Assembly: GCF_008831285.2 (NCBI RefSeq) | Contig: NC_045148.1 | Span: 23,378,283 to 23,442,282, forward strand | Direction: 5' to 3' | Origin: Nymphaea colorata | Taxonomy: Eukaryota > Streptophyta > Magnoliopsida > Nymphaeales > Nymphaeaceae | Length of the DNA: 64,000 nt | Part shown: positions 23,031 through 33,363 of the stretch, piece by piece | Layout: every line of letters begins with the position of its first letter | Position numbering within the stretch: position 1 is the first letter of the stretch | Program-made: the position numbers and the translations under genes | Notes under the pieces: generated by a model | Databases searched by the model: none | What the model was told of the DNA's origin: nothing | Seen by the model: only the letters and a program-made list of their open reading frames with translations

Positions 23031-24090
23031 ATCTGTTTACATTTCAATCTTATATGACTTTCTTTGTGTATATCAAACTCCAAGTGATGCTTTATGTCAT
23101 ATTTGTATTTAATTTATTGGGACTTAACATGACCGGGTAATAAGCTGGGAGACTCGATCTTTAGAACCAAATGTGTTGGCATGGTGGGATTTGTGTGACT
23201 GTCATAGTTCTGTTTACATGTGCTGCTTTTTTCTGCCTAATCTGAACCTGTAAACGTAAAAGCCAGAGGTCTGTAAGCCATCCAAAGAATCTATCCTCTC
23301 AAGAGGGTACAGGTTTGGTTTTCCTTCAACTTGCTGGAAGGGGAAAAACAAACTGCGTTGCATGTTTCTTCAACCCTTAATAGTCAAGAAAAGAATAATT
23401 TTAAATCCTTTTCCCCTCTACTTTTACCTTTCTTCTTTCTTTTTCTTTTGTTGTTTCCCCCTTTCCTTCTTGTTTCTTTTGCTTCTCTTTCTTCTTTCCT
23501 CTTGTCTTTCTTTCATTCATTTACTGTTTCTTCCTTGTCTAAGCCCCGCTTAGGTGCTCATCTAAGACCCATCAGGTGTCTCTGAGTGTTTATCGCCGAG
23601 GCCTACATACCACTTTTGGCTTCTAAGCTTCAATCTCGAGGAGTCATTTCACCACATAGCAATAAGAAATACTCACAGTTCTATAACGAGAGACGGCAGA
23701 TTCAACTCCAAAACAACTATTAGTTTGAAAATGATTAAAGCCTAACATTTATCTTCTATCCAAACCTTTAGATTAATTCTTTTTAGCTAATGAAAAAAGA
23801 AACCCTTTCATTGGACTCCACATCACTGTCTTCAATGGGTAAAATCTTTGAAGCATTCTCACCTGATAAGCGTACTCTTGAGTTCTGAATTGATGGAAGA
23901 ATCACTTAACTGTTCGCTTCAGAACTCTTCTTGCCCATTCTTGTTGGTTTAGAGAATTTGAAGAGCCTAAAACTAGCAGAATTGTGAAAGAACTCTGCCT
24001 AATAAATGGCATTTTATTTTAAGCATTTTCAAATTTGCTTCTTTGGTAGACCTTTTGTTCAGTGATGCATACAATGACGATTGACGAGGA
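23031..24090. other. No gene seen; pyrimidine-rich tract 23395-23545
   Basis: The T/C-rich tract produces two overlapping frames of 84 and 63 codons dominated by Phe, Leu and Ser, which I regard as compositional artefacts. Nothing else was recognised. Confidence 0.45.
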
Positions 24091-24094
24091 TGTC

Positions 24095-24455
24095 TCTCGA
24101 AAGTGTTTGAAGGCCTTGAATTTTGATTTTAAAATTTAATTTTATAAACAAAATTCCACCTCAAAATAGAATTGCAACGAAAATTCCAGTTCTAGTTTTC
24201 CTTCGTGCTATTCTGAAATTTTGATTTCAGAATTGAAAATGATGCATTTGATAAAACATGAACTAAAACCATCATGATGTGTTGTAAAGGGAGATGAAAG
24301 AAATTCTAAAAAATCATAATTCTACACCTCAGATAAGATTCACGATTCTAGAATTTTTGATTGAAGAACGAACTTATAAAAAAGAATCAAAATTCTTTGT
24401 TAGAGAATCATAATGTTAGAATTCCACAATTCATCCTTCATCGAACACCCCCTCC
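24095..24455. mobile_element. Putative MITE with GTGTTTGAAGG ends
   Basis: The left end GTGTTTGAAGGCCTTGAATTTTG and the right end, which reverse-complements to GGTGTTCGATGAAGGATGAA, form imperfect terminal inverted repeats. The interior is full of GAATTTTGATT/AATCAAAATTC phrases, giving extensive self-complementarity. No target duplication was found. Similar interior text lies at 9830-9960. Confidence 0.45.
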
Positions 24456-24890
24456 ATTAGTGGCTTCGCAATTTTTGAAGAAAAGAAATTTATACCATGG
24501 AAATATCATATCATTCTTTTGAAGAAGAGAATGATGAGTTTTTTCATTCTGTAGATGAATTAGCGACTAATTTACAAATTTGTTTCTGCAGCAGGAATTC
24601 AAGCAGGCAGCGCGAATAGGTCTGATCTGGTTCGAGGCTTTTGTCATCTTCTAATGTATTTAGCTGTTCGTGACTTGTCTGTGTTTGCAACCATAAATCT
24701 CAAGGATACGATCAGAGACTGCGGCCGGCCAACTGCGAAAGCCTGGGCACATGGCTTGAATGAGGTCCCTGGTCATTGTCTGAAGTGGGTCCTATCCGAT
24801 TGTGTTTGATCTCAGGAGTCCCCACCATGGCATGTGATCCAGAGGCAATATAGTCCCAAGGGACATAGCATTTCCGGTTAGGCTCGCAAG
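24456..24890. other. No gene seen
   Basis: Moderately GC-balanced spacer without any supported coding or repeat feature. Confidence 0.4.
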
Positions 24891-25056
24891 CCGATGAGCA
24901 GGGGTGGAGCTATAACAACTCAAATGTAATTTTTTTTTTAAATCATTTATCCTATACAAATTTGTGAAAAATTAATATTTCGGCCGTGTTAAAATTTTGA
25001 AACTATAATTTGGCATTTCTCATGAAAAATTTGTGTTTCCACTCCCTATCGATGAG
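24891..25056. mobile_element. hAT-type MITE, CAGGGGCAGAGCC family copy (150 bp)
   Basis: The element at 24899-25048 lies between CCGATGAG (24891-24898) and TCGATGAG (25049-25056), a 7-of-8 target duplication. Its left end is CAGGGGTGGAGC; its right end reverse-complements to TAGGGAGTGGA. The interior carries the family phrase CGGCC..GTTAAAATTTTGAAACTATA (near 24980) and CTCATGAAAAATT (near 25018). Confidence 0.75.
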
Positions 25057-25255
25057 AAGGTGCTCATTAGTTCGATTACTATGGGTGTTATCTTTTTGGG
25101 TTAATGAGGTAGGAGCTGTACTAAGTTGAAGGTATTAACTCCAATGGCATAACATAACTGCCAATGAAAGTACTGGCAAGTTTGATGGTTAGTTGGATCG
25201 AATTGTGAGTCATGCTCCTGAGTCAAGGAGATGAGATGTGGAATGAAGTTGAAGG
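25057..25255. other. No gene seen
   Basis: Short spacer between two repeat segments. Confidence 0.4.
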
Positions 25256-25470
25256 TATATTGTCCGCACTCCCTAACACCATGGTTGGCAAACTCGGTGA
25301 TCCAACTCAGGAATCGCTTGAGTAATCTTGAATCGCTAGGAAATGAGTCATGGTTCCAGGTTTGATCGGTACGCATCTGATTTTTGAAAGAATCATGTCT
25401 GAATCACCCGGGTTGCTTGGAGTAGCTGAGTCGGCTCGGAATCACCCGAGTTTGGTTGGATACAAAAAAA
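25256..25470. repeat. ACTCGG/GACTCAG-rich dispersed repeat
   Basis: Contains AACTCGGTGATCCAACTCAG, GAATCACCCGGG, GCTGAGTCGGCTCGG and GAATCACCCGAG phrases, a vocabulary shared with about 26015-26090 (GACCCGACTTGGACAAGTCA, ACTCACGGGTTGCC on the other strand). Probably one or two decayed small DNA transposons; ends were not determined. Confidence 0.4.
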
Positions 25471-26209
25471 AAAAAACAGCCAATCTGTCACTCATACCCA
25501 TTTTTTTACAACACTCATTTACAATGATTCAAGCTCTGTTGTTAGTCAGAACTCAAAAGGAAGCTCATAGGCGAGGGTTTCGTTTGGCTGTTCATTAATC
25601 TTCTTTTCTCTTGTGATCAGATAACAACACTTATAGTGATCCAATGGGAAGCATTAATAGTCATCCGAGAGAAATCGTCCAGCATCCTGGCCACTGGAGA
25701 AGCCATCAAGCAGAGAAAGAGAGAGAGTGAGAGAGGATGGTGAGAAGGACAGTAACTAAAGACTAAAATGAGACCAAGCCTGAACAAGAGGAAAAAAGAG
25801 GGTGAGAAGGATGAGAGATGCATGAGAAACTCTATATCCTACAGTGAAAATAGAATCCATAATAATGGTTTCCTATGATGTTTTTCGTATTACTATTTTT
25901 TAGAAACGTTTTTTTCATTTTAGCGACCACCAAAAGAAGATATTTTTTCAAATTTCAACCTTTGAAAACCACAAAAACGACAGTAAAAGCATTTTATTAT
26001 AACTTTAGCTTTTGAGACCCGACTTGGACAAGTCACTGAGGCAATTCGGTAACCCAGTTGGCATTCGAACTCACGGGTTGCCAACTACGCTTGACACAAA
26101 CTTCGATCTTGTTGGTAGATTCAGCTCTCGCTAGGCCACTGACATATTCCTCTGACTCAGCAAAAGGCTTTCTAGAAAATGTACCACTGCATGGTACTTT
26201 CACATTTTT
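25471..26209. other. No gene seen
   Basis: AT-rich with a GA-rich run near 25710-25735. Short frames of 64-82 codons show no motif. Confidence 0.45.
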
Positions 26210-26214
26210 GTCAT

Positions 26215-26720
26215 TGTAAGGACTCAATCCACTATGGGGCTCGGCCTCCTAGTCCAGCAAATGCAAACCTACTCCCTAACAATTTTGGTTTCAGGTTGAA
26301 AAAAGTTAGAAACTAAGACAATCAACCGTTTAACATCTCCCCTTATAAGCCCTTTAAATTATCTCACAATCGAGACTAAACTTTACTATAATACACCCCC
26401 TTTAAGGCACATGCATCTGTTCATGTGGAATCCTAAGTCTGAATGTTGAACCATGCTCTGATACCACTATAACGACCCAACCCACTCCTATGCTTGGGCT
26501 TATAGTCTTGTAGATCACAACCCACCTCCTAGCAATTTCGATTTCAGCTTGAAAAAAGCTACGAACCAGGACAACAAATCATTTAACAACTCCCTTTAGG
26601 AGCATTTTAAGGTTTCTCACAATCTTCCATATGAGACTAATTTTTTGAATTGTTATAATCCACCCTTCTTAAACTACATGCATCCATGCATGTGGGATCC
26701 TAAGTCTGAGTGCACGAAGT
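26215..26720 (-). mobile_element. TRIM copy 2: tandem LTR-interior-LTR-interior array on the minus strand
   Basis: Reading the minus strand, an interior-like piece (about 26720-26658) is followed by a 190-bp LTR (26657-26468, start TATAACAATTC, end GTTATA). Next come the primer-binding site TGGTATCAGAGC (26466-26455, exact plant consensus) and another interior to 26391, then a second LTR (26390-26215). The interiors share GACTTAGGATCCCACATG-type text with the complete TRIM at 9.0-9.4 kb, and all LTRs share length and ends. Order LTR-int-LTR-int means a partial tandem multimer, likely from recombination between LTRs of neighbouring copies. No target duplication was found around it. Confidence 0.82.
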
Positions 26721-27027
26721 GTGTGGTAGAAGCAATTGGGCTATAAGCTCTGAGTACTCAGGGGGAGCAGCCAGAATTAGTTGCCCATGTAGAGGAAGGG
26801 ATGGGTTGCAGGTTGGAGCAGCAGGACATAATGGGAGGTTTGGATTCTATGGTAATTATGATGAGAAACCTTAATGCATTGAGGGAGAGAGAAAACAAAC
26901 CTGCGAGGGCCCCAGATAGGGTCTTTCGTGAGTCTTTTAATTTGTTTATCAGCAACTGTTGGCTGAAGAAAGTGATTTGGAATAAGGAAAGAGCAAAGAT
27001 AGTATTTACCTAGTACCGTTTCATTAG
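26721..27027 (+). pseudogene. Possible gag-like fragment, weak
   Basis: A 70-codon frame at 26801-27010 contains MIMMRNLNALRERE-like text and PARAPDRVFRE, which recalls the N-terminal part of some plant Ty3-gypsy gag proteins. There is no zinc knuckle or other diagnostic motif and no support outside this frame. It may equally be chance. It sits directly beside the TRIM array. Confidence 0.2.
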
Positions 27028-27288
27028 TAGGGATGTACACGAGCCAAGTTGAGCTCACTCGCCTCCACTCATATCTTATTCAGTCCATGCTCAAGTTGAG
27101 CTGTACCAGGTTAGCTTGAGATCAACCCGAGTAGACTGAGTCCCGATTTGAGCTAGACTCGTTTTTGTTCCTTTACCAACTCCCCATTTGACTTTACCAC
27201 TTTTTTGCATTTTAATTTAAAAAATACAAAAATAAAATGATAGCCTAGATCAAACAAACTTACTTTAACAAAGGAACTTACTTGAACT
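27028..27288. mobile_element. Truncated MITE of the TAGGRATGTACA family
   Basis: The left end TAGGGATGTACACGAGCC is followed by GAGCTCACTCG, AAGTTGAGCTG and GAGCTAGACTCG phrases, then an AT-rich core. The expected right end (TGTACATCCCTA) is absent; another MITE begins at 27289. Same family as 28014-28407. Confidence 0.55.
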
Positions 27289-27690
27289 TAGCGATGTCAA
27301 TATACTAGATTTGAATTGAATATCTAATCAAACCAATCCAAAAAATTGTATGTGAAAAAAATTTTAATGTCTGATTAACAAATCAAATCATATTTAAAAA
27401 ATAACATCCAACCAATTTCAGATTCGGATATGCATAAATACCTGATTGGATTCGGGACAAATTTTTTTTATACAAATTTCCTATATCTAATTCTTTTATA
27501 TTTTGAAAATCGAAAAAATTCGGTTCAAAATTGAGATTCGGATCTCAATATAAGAATCAGATTGGGAATGTGAAATCAGATTTTGAATTCAAATTCAGAA
27601 CTGTTTTTTTTTTATTCATATCCAAATTAGAATTCGAATAAGAATATATGAATATCCAAAAAAATGGATATAATTAAGGGTATGAGGTAA
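27289..27690. mobile_element. Old MITE of the TAGGGATGTCAA (GGATCCGAT) family
   Basis: Begins TAGCGATGTCAATATACTAG and continues colinearly with the intact copy at 41709-42141 (ATTTGAATTGAATATC, ATATGCATAAATACCTGATT, GAATATATGAATATCC). Most CG dinucleotides of the intact copy are replaced by CA or TG, as expected after cytosine methylation and deamination. The right terminus is lost. Confidence 0.75.
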
Positions 27691-28005
27691 AATATGTGAA
27701 TTCGTTTTCATTTTTCACTTTTTAATGTCTTACCGACATTAATAAAAATTCAAAAAAGTTATTAAAAAGATAAAATAAAACAAGAAAAACTAAAATATGA
27801 TCATATTTTTTAGAAAGTATTGCAAAAAGAGGAAAAAATGCAATAATTTTGATCTTTCCAAAATATCATGACAATAATTTCACTTTTTCTTATTTCCTTT
27901 GTTTTCTTTTTTTAACACAAACAGGCCTATAATCAGACTACTGTATATATCTATATAGATCCTCCTGGTAAGTAAATATGTCAATATATCCTCAATTAAC
28001 GTGAA
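27691..28005. other. No gene seen
   Basis: AT-rich spacer between MITEs. Confidence 0.4.
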
Positions 28006-28415
28006 TTAATGGCTAGGAATGTTCCTCGAGTCGAGCCAACTCGGGCTCGAATCGAAGTTGCCCAGTTAAGCTTGACTTGAACTCGACTTGTAAGTTAAAC
28101 CAGTCGAGTTGGAGCCTAAATGATAACTCAAATTTGTAAATGAGTTGAGTTCGAGTTGGAAGAACCCAATTCTATTAAAATCATTCAACACTGATACTTA
28201 TTTTTATAATTCCAAAAACATAAAATGGCTTAAATAAAAATATAGAAAGTTTAAGCACAAAATATAAATTAAGTAACATGAGCTTAAACGAGCGAAGCTC
28301 GAGCTTGGACTCAGTTAAGTGAGTCGAGCTGAAGTCAAACTATATATGAGTTGAGTAGAGTTCGAGCTGGCCCAGCTCGAGCTCGGTTTGCTTTTTGTAC
28401 ATTCTTATTAACCGC
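28006..28415. mobile_element. MITE of the TAGGRATGTACA family (394 bp)
   Basis: The element at 28014-28407 starts TAGGAATGTTCCTCGAG and ends GTACATTCTTA, whose reverse complement is TAAGAATGTAC. Subterminal GAGTCGAGC/GCTCGAGCTCGG phrases face each other, so the ends pair over a long distance. Flanks TTAATGGC (28006-28013) and TTAACCGC (28408-28415) match at 6 of 8 bases, a decayed hAT-type duplication. Non-coding. Confidence 0.7.
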
Positions 28416-28516
28416 TTTTGAGAAATTTCATTCCCAGGATTTCATCTAAAACGTACTTGGGAACTTCATCTGGTTTGAAATGCTACTAAGAGGTTCACCA
28501 TAAATCGTAAATTGTT

Positions 28517-28743
28517 GAAGAAAAGCAATGTATCAGCAACTAGTCTTCTTGCTTTAATTTTCTACAGCTGCCAGATGATTGCGGATTGGCAATCAGATTC
28601 AGATTTGGTTAATCGGGTTTCACACTCTTTTTGGGCCAATGGCTGGTTGCTGCTTCGAGTGTGCCAGAGGAAATGGGCCAATGGTTGGTTGCTGGTTCGA
28701 GTGGCCTGGGCGACATGCCCGGAAGAAAAGCAATGTATTAGCA
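28517..28743. repeat. Segment bounded by 22-bp direct repeats
   Basis: GAAGAAAAGCAATGTAT plus five bases occurs at 28517-28538 and 28722-28743 with one mismatch over 22 bp. The 183 bp between them contain an internal duplication (GGGCCAATGGTTGGTTGCTG and a one- to two-base variant). This could be target duplication around a retroposed fragment; no poly(A) tail is visible. Confidence 0.45.
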
Positions 28744-30146
28744 TGTTCTAATGCAAGTACCAACTTAGCCAAGCGATCGAAAATAGAAATTTAATTAATC
28801 AGGTACTGCTAAAAGAAGACGAAGAAACATTCTAGCTAAGAACTTAACACCCTTAATTTCTTTGGTAGTTCTATGGATCTAAAGGGCTTCCTCTTGCACC
28901 ATCAGGTGGTAGTTTGTTTAGGTTCGGTTTGATTTTAGAATCTAAATTTCACAAGATATTTGAGGTATAGCAGTACCCTGATCATGATATATGAACTCAT
29001 ATATAAGGAGTCTAGGGATTCAAACGAGTTGGATTTCTAACTTCAAGTTGGTTTACTTTAATTGAATCCAGATTCAGATCTGACTACCAAAAAAAAAAAA
29101 AGTGCCAAATCACTAGTTAAATCATATGTATGTATGCTATAATGTTTAGACCATAGTCACATATTGTTTCTGCCTTTTAAACTATGGTTTTTTACAGGGA
29201 GCTTGAAAATATCGTAACATTTCAAAAAAAATAAAATTTTTAAAATTTATGAAAAGGCCGAATAAGTAAGAAAGTAATAAGCCAACATAAAAATAATAAA
29301 AACAACAAGAAATAAAAATAAAAAATGGAAACGATCAGTTTTTTATTAGAAAAAGTCAAAAAACACTTAAAAACATGCAAAATGTCATTTGCTTTTTCTT
29401 GCTTTATGTTTTCTCAAAGAAACGATCTTTTTGCCATTTTATGTCAGGCTGATCGAGAGCAAAACCCAAATTCATATCCAGAACTCAAATTCGTATTCAT
29501 TTGATTAAAATAAAAAAATTATTTTTTAAATGTAAAATAAAATTTTTTAATATAAAATATATTTTTAATAGTAAATTATTTATTGTTTTTAAAATAAAAA
29601 TTATATTAAATAACATACCAAACCGAACCGAACCCCATCAAATCGACTCAGGCCGACCTGTTAGGTTATCAGATAAACTGGTTTTTTTGGGACCAAATTG
29701 GAAGCCAATCAGATTCAGTACGTTGTTCCATCGAGTACTCGGCCCAGCCATAAGACACTGATATATTTGTCATGCTTTTAACACGTTTTTTTTTTTTAAT
29801 TATGTTTGTTGTCATTAAACCATATGGACTTTCCATTGGATTCAAGGTGCACAACCACACCCAGTTATAAATTCAGTAACTATATATGTTTATATAATTT
29901 TTATAAGTCATGCTTTTTACGTTAATTCTCCAATAATATTAGCCCGAACCGGAATTCCGAAGCAAGGGTCAGCACAGGGAGGGTTGCTTGAGTTGTCTGC
30001 ATCTCTATTTTCCTCTGCCTATTTCAGAGATCGGAAATTGCATGGTTCCTCATTTTCAGTTTGATCTTTATTTGGCTTCCTTCCCTTCCATTGGGTAAGA
30101 ATTGCTTCTCTTTCTCTGCTCTTCCATCTGCCAAGAAACGGATGAG
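28744..30146. other. No gene seen; possible MITE remnant 29510-29700
   Basis: The block near 29510-29700 has an A/T-only core followed by CCGAACCGAACCCCATC and CAGGCCGACCTG, similar to the GGGCA-family layout at 53.99-54.18 kb. No other supported feature was found. The last 150 bp may be the 5' flank of the resistance pseudogene. Confidence 0.4.
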
Positions 30147-32029
30147 ATGGCAAAAGTAATCAATGCACTTGCAGAAACAGCTACTTCTCATTTGTTGGGG
30201 GCTGTAACCATTTTGTTGGAAGAGAAGGTGAAGGTCATTTTGAATGTGAAAGACGATCTCAGGAAGCTGGAACGCTTTCAGAAGGCGATCAAGGAGGTAG
30301 ACAAGCAAGCCTCTTTTCAGCAACGACCGCCACAAAGATCGAGAGTGACCTCAAGGATGCCTTTTACGATGCCCAGGACATTGGGCTTAGCAAAAGGGAG
30401 AAGGATTTGGCGTTAAATAGAAAGGTACGAAAGCCTTGGAATACTCTATACTCGTGCTTTAAAGAACATGTTTCTTTTCTCTACCAGCTTGGTAATGAAA
30501 TCAAGAAGATCAACCAAAGGCTTGATGAAATAAATAATGATAGGGAAATGGTGGATTTGGGTACGCTCAAAACAACACCAAAAGTGAGTGGTGAAGGTCC
30601 TGTTAGTGGTGTACAACCACCCATAGGGAGGGAGGGTGATAAGAATGCCATAACCGAAAAGCTCTTGTTTGACAGAGCTACGCTAAGTAGTGCGCTGGAT
30701 AGACATGTAGGTATTTCTATGATCTCCATGACAGGTCAAGGCGGGATTGGCAAGACAACTCCTGCAAAAAGCTATTGCAAAGAAGATGGTCAAGAAGTAT
30801 GGAAAAAGAGGATTGGGATGTCATTGCAGATAGTGGGATTTTGGAATGGAACATTTCTGCCTCATCATCATCCTTTGGATGTGGTGACATTCTTCCTGGT
30901 CTCATATTGAGCTACGCTAACTTGCCACATTATTCCAGGAATTGTTTTGTATATTGCAGCATTTATCCAAAGGATTATGTGATAGGAAGGGATGAACTGG
31001 TCATGCAATGGTTGGCTCATGGATTAATTGAGGAAAACAAAGGGATTGATGCCGAACTGACTGCAAATCAATGTATTAATGATTTGATAAAGCGATGTTT
31101 ATTGAAGAAACTGAAAAAAAAAAGCAACTGAAACTACATGATATTTTGCATGATCTTGCCTTACATATAGGTCGAAAGGAATATAGTCATGCTTCTGCTA
31201 CTGAGCACACTCGCCATCTATCTCTACTCAACATAGATTATCCAGAACTGCTCATGCATGGTGCCTCAGGAGCAGCAAATAAGTTGCGGACATTATTGGC
31301 TGATTGGCATTTGGTTAATATTGCATGCATTATCAATTTAAAGTGGCTGAGGGTTTAGTCATTGAAGGGCTGTGGGATCCATGAGCTTCCAAATTCCATT
31401 GGAGATATTGCACTTTTAAAGTATCTGGACTTAAGCTACTCTAGAGTGAGACGGTTGCCTAGTTCAATTGGCAAACTTTGTAACTTGGAGATGTTGAATT
31501 TGAATAATAGTAATATTATTAAGTGACCCAAGGAAATGTTTGAACACCGGAGCATGAGGTATCTCAGCCTGGACACTACTTCGTGTTTGAGTTTTATAGC
31601 TGAAGGCATGGGCAAGGTTAGCAATTTATGGACCTTAAAACAGTTTCTTGTATGTGACGTAGCACAAACACAAGGGGATGCAATATTAAAGGATTACGAG
31701 GCTTGAATAAACTAAAAGAGAAGTTGTCAATAGAAGGTTTGGGGGCAACATTAAAAGCAACTGATGCAGAAAAAGCACAATTTCTTAAGGAGAAACTTGG
31801 TTTAATCAGTTTGGAATTACACTTTGCTTCGGGACAAAGTGGTGTGTTGGAGGCTTTGCAACTTCCAGATGACCTTGAGAAGTTGAAGATTTGTCATTAC
31901 AAAGGGCATAGTGACAGATGCAGGTCAAGCGGGGACGACATCAACCCACTCCCTTTAAAATGGGACTTGTTCTCAAGGCCCAATGAGTGGGCCTCTCACC
32001 ATCCAAGTCCCAAGTATCGTGGGACCTAA
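30147..32029 (+). pseudogene. CC-NBS-LRR disease-resistance gene remnant (CNL)
   Basis: A broken intracellular immune receptor. It opens with a coiled-coil/Rx-N domain (MAKVINALAE start at 30147, KDDLRKLERFQKAI near 30250). Next come a frameshift near 30316, the linker, and an NB-ARC P-loop, GQGGIGKTT, near 30735-30760, which in live proteins binds ATP. The chain then jumps within about 30 codons to the RNBS-D region (NCFVYCSIYPKDY near 30942-30980), so kinase-2, RNBS-B, RNBS-C and GLPL are deleted. The winged-helix part follows, with an MHD-position KLHDILHDLAL near 31129-31161, then leucine-rich repeats (LPNSIG and YLDLSYS near 31385-31440). Stops near 31356, 31524 and 31704 and further frame changes prevent translation. 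It ends in unrelated text before the stop at 32027-32029. Usual CNLs have 850-1100 residues; this region could hold about 600. Confidence 0.92.
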
Positions 32030-32970
32030 CGGTGCACGTCTTCTTGCATAATCCATTGAAGAAGGCCTGCCAATATCATGAGGTTGCGAATAACATTTTC
32101 ATGCTAGTCGGCAACTAGTGATTGCCTTGGCTAGGGCGAGGTGCAAAGACACATGAGGGATGCTCAAACAGGGCTTTGACCATCACTTCAATCTCGTATG
32201 CCTTGCTGGTGGTGGTTGAAGCTGCCAACATGTAAGGCCACGAGGACCATAGGTGAGTGCAGACTGTTGAGCTTGTTGTAGGCAATGAAGAAGGGTCATT
32301 GGACTATAAAGAGGTCCCACATAGCCAAAAGTTGTTGAATGTCCCGAGATAACTTTGCAAGTGTTCTTCTTTAAATTTTACCCATGCTGGATTATGGAGA
32401 GGTTCTCCATGATTGTCACAGCTAGCCAGGGAGGTTTGGCTGTACCGGTTAAGTGCACAATTAAGCCAAGTTGCGGGCCGCTGAGAGATGCTTGTTGGAA
32501 AGGACTGCTTTGGCATGGATCTGGCAAACAGCCAGTGGAAGCAACACAATTTGAGTTGTTTGTACAGCTGCAGAAAACACATAGTAGTGCACTCTTGGAA
32601 TGGCTTAATTGTTGGGCTGTGAGGCTTCCTTCGCTTGAGTTGGCCTAGGATGTTAGCCAATGTGAAATTTTGGAAGAATGTTTGTTGACCTTAGTACCTT
32701 CAATTTGATAATTAATTTTATGTCTACACAATTTCAAAACCCTAAATTTTACTCTAATTTTTGTTATCGCTGGATTACAGCGCATTGTTGCTGGATTTTT
32801 GCATCAAATTTAGACCACGTCTAATCAAGTTCACATATAATTATTCATAGAATATTATTTTCATAGGTTGTCATTTGAATGCTTTTTTGGATGTTAGAAT
32901 GTTTTTCATCACCTGCCTTTTTATCCACCCACCAAGTGCTTTCGTCGAATTGTTTAAATGAGTGGAAAGT
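32030..32970. other. No supported gene
   Basis: Overlapping frames of 97 codons (plus, 32355-32648) and 118 codons (minus, 32304-32660) occur. The minus one has a WVKFKEEHLQSYLG stretch reminiscent of a retrotransposon gag segment, but no second landmark supports it. Otherwise nothing was recognised. Confidence 0.35.
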
Positions 32971-33271
32971 TATATTTTACCGATGGACTGTCCTGCAGTC
33001 GATAGAATTTTACCCAAGGCCAGTAGCATGTTGGAAATAATAGATTATTACCGACGTGAGATGATGTTGGTAATAACCAATATTTTCCATTGTTTAGTTC
33101 AAGCTGGTGATACCTTACACTAGACTTTTCTATCTAGTGTGTCGACGATGATGTTTACCGACACTCCCTTTATCAACAAAAGAATGAAATGTTGGTAAAA
33201 CCATTGCTGACATGCATTCTATTTTCACTGACATTTGGTGGCTGTCAGTAATGCTTATGTTTTTTGTAGTG
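32971..33271. mobile_element. Right end of a CACTA-type DNA transposon
   Basis: The sequence ends TTTTTTGTAGTG at 33271; its reverse complement CACTACAAAAAACATAAG is a CACTA (En/Spm) terminus. Inward, TTTACCGA, TTACCGACG, TTGGTAATAACC and TTGGTAAAACC phrases alternate in both orientations, like the subterminal transposase-binding repeats of that superfamily. The opposite CACTA end was not found, so this is a truncated end or one whose partner has mutated. Confidence 0.65.
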
Positions 33272-33289
33272 CTAGCTGAGCTCTTGCCC

Positions 33290-33363
33290 AAGGCATCCCC
33301 AGCTCAAGGCAGCCCCCTGCCGAAGGCGACCCCTGCCCAAGATGTCCCCTGCCCAAAGCATCA
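33290..33363. repeat. 16-bp minisatellite, about 4.5 units
   Basis: Units such as AAGGCGACCCCTGCCC and AAGATGTCCCCTGCCC repeat head to tail with few changes. GC-rich in an AT-rich setting; starts 18 bp after the CACTA terminus. Confidence 0.85.

Noticed and set aside
23331-23585. Leu/Phe/Ser-rich frame like a signal or membrane peptide
   Set aside because: Produced by a TTTCTT-rich tract and open in two overlapping frames.
32304-32660. 118-codon minus-strand frame as retrotransposon gag
   Set aside because: Only one weak phrase resembles gag; there is no zinc knuckle or adjoining pol, and a 97-codon frame lies opposite.
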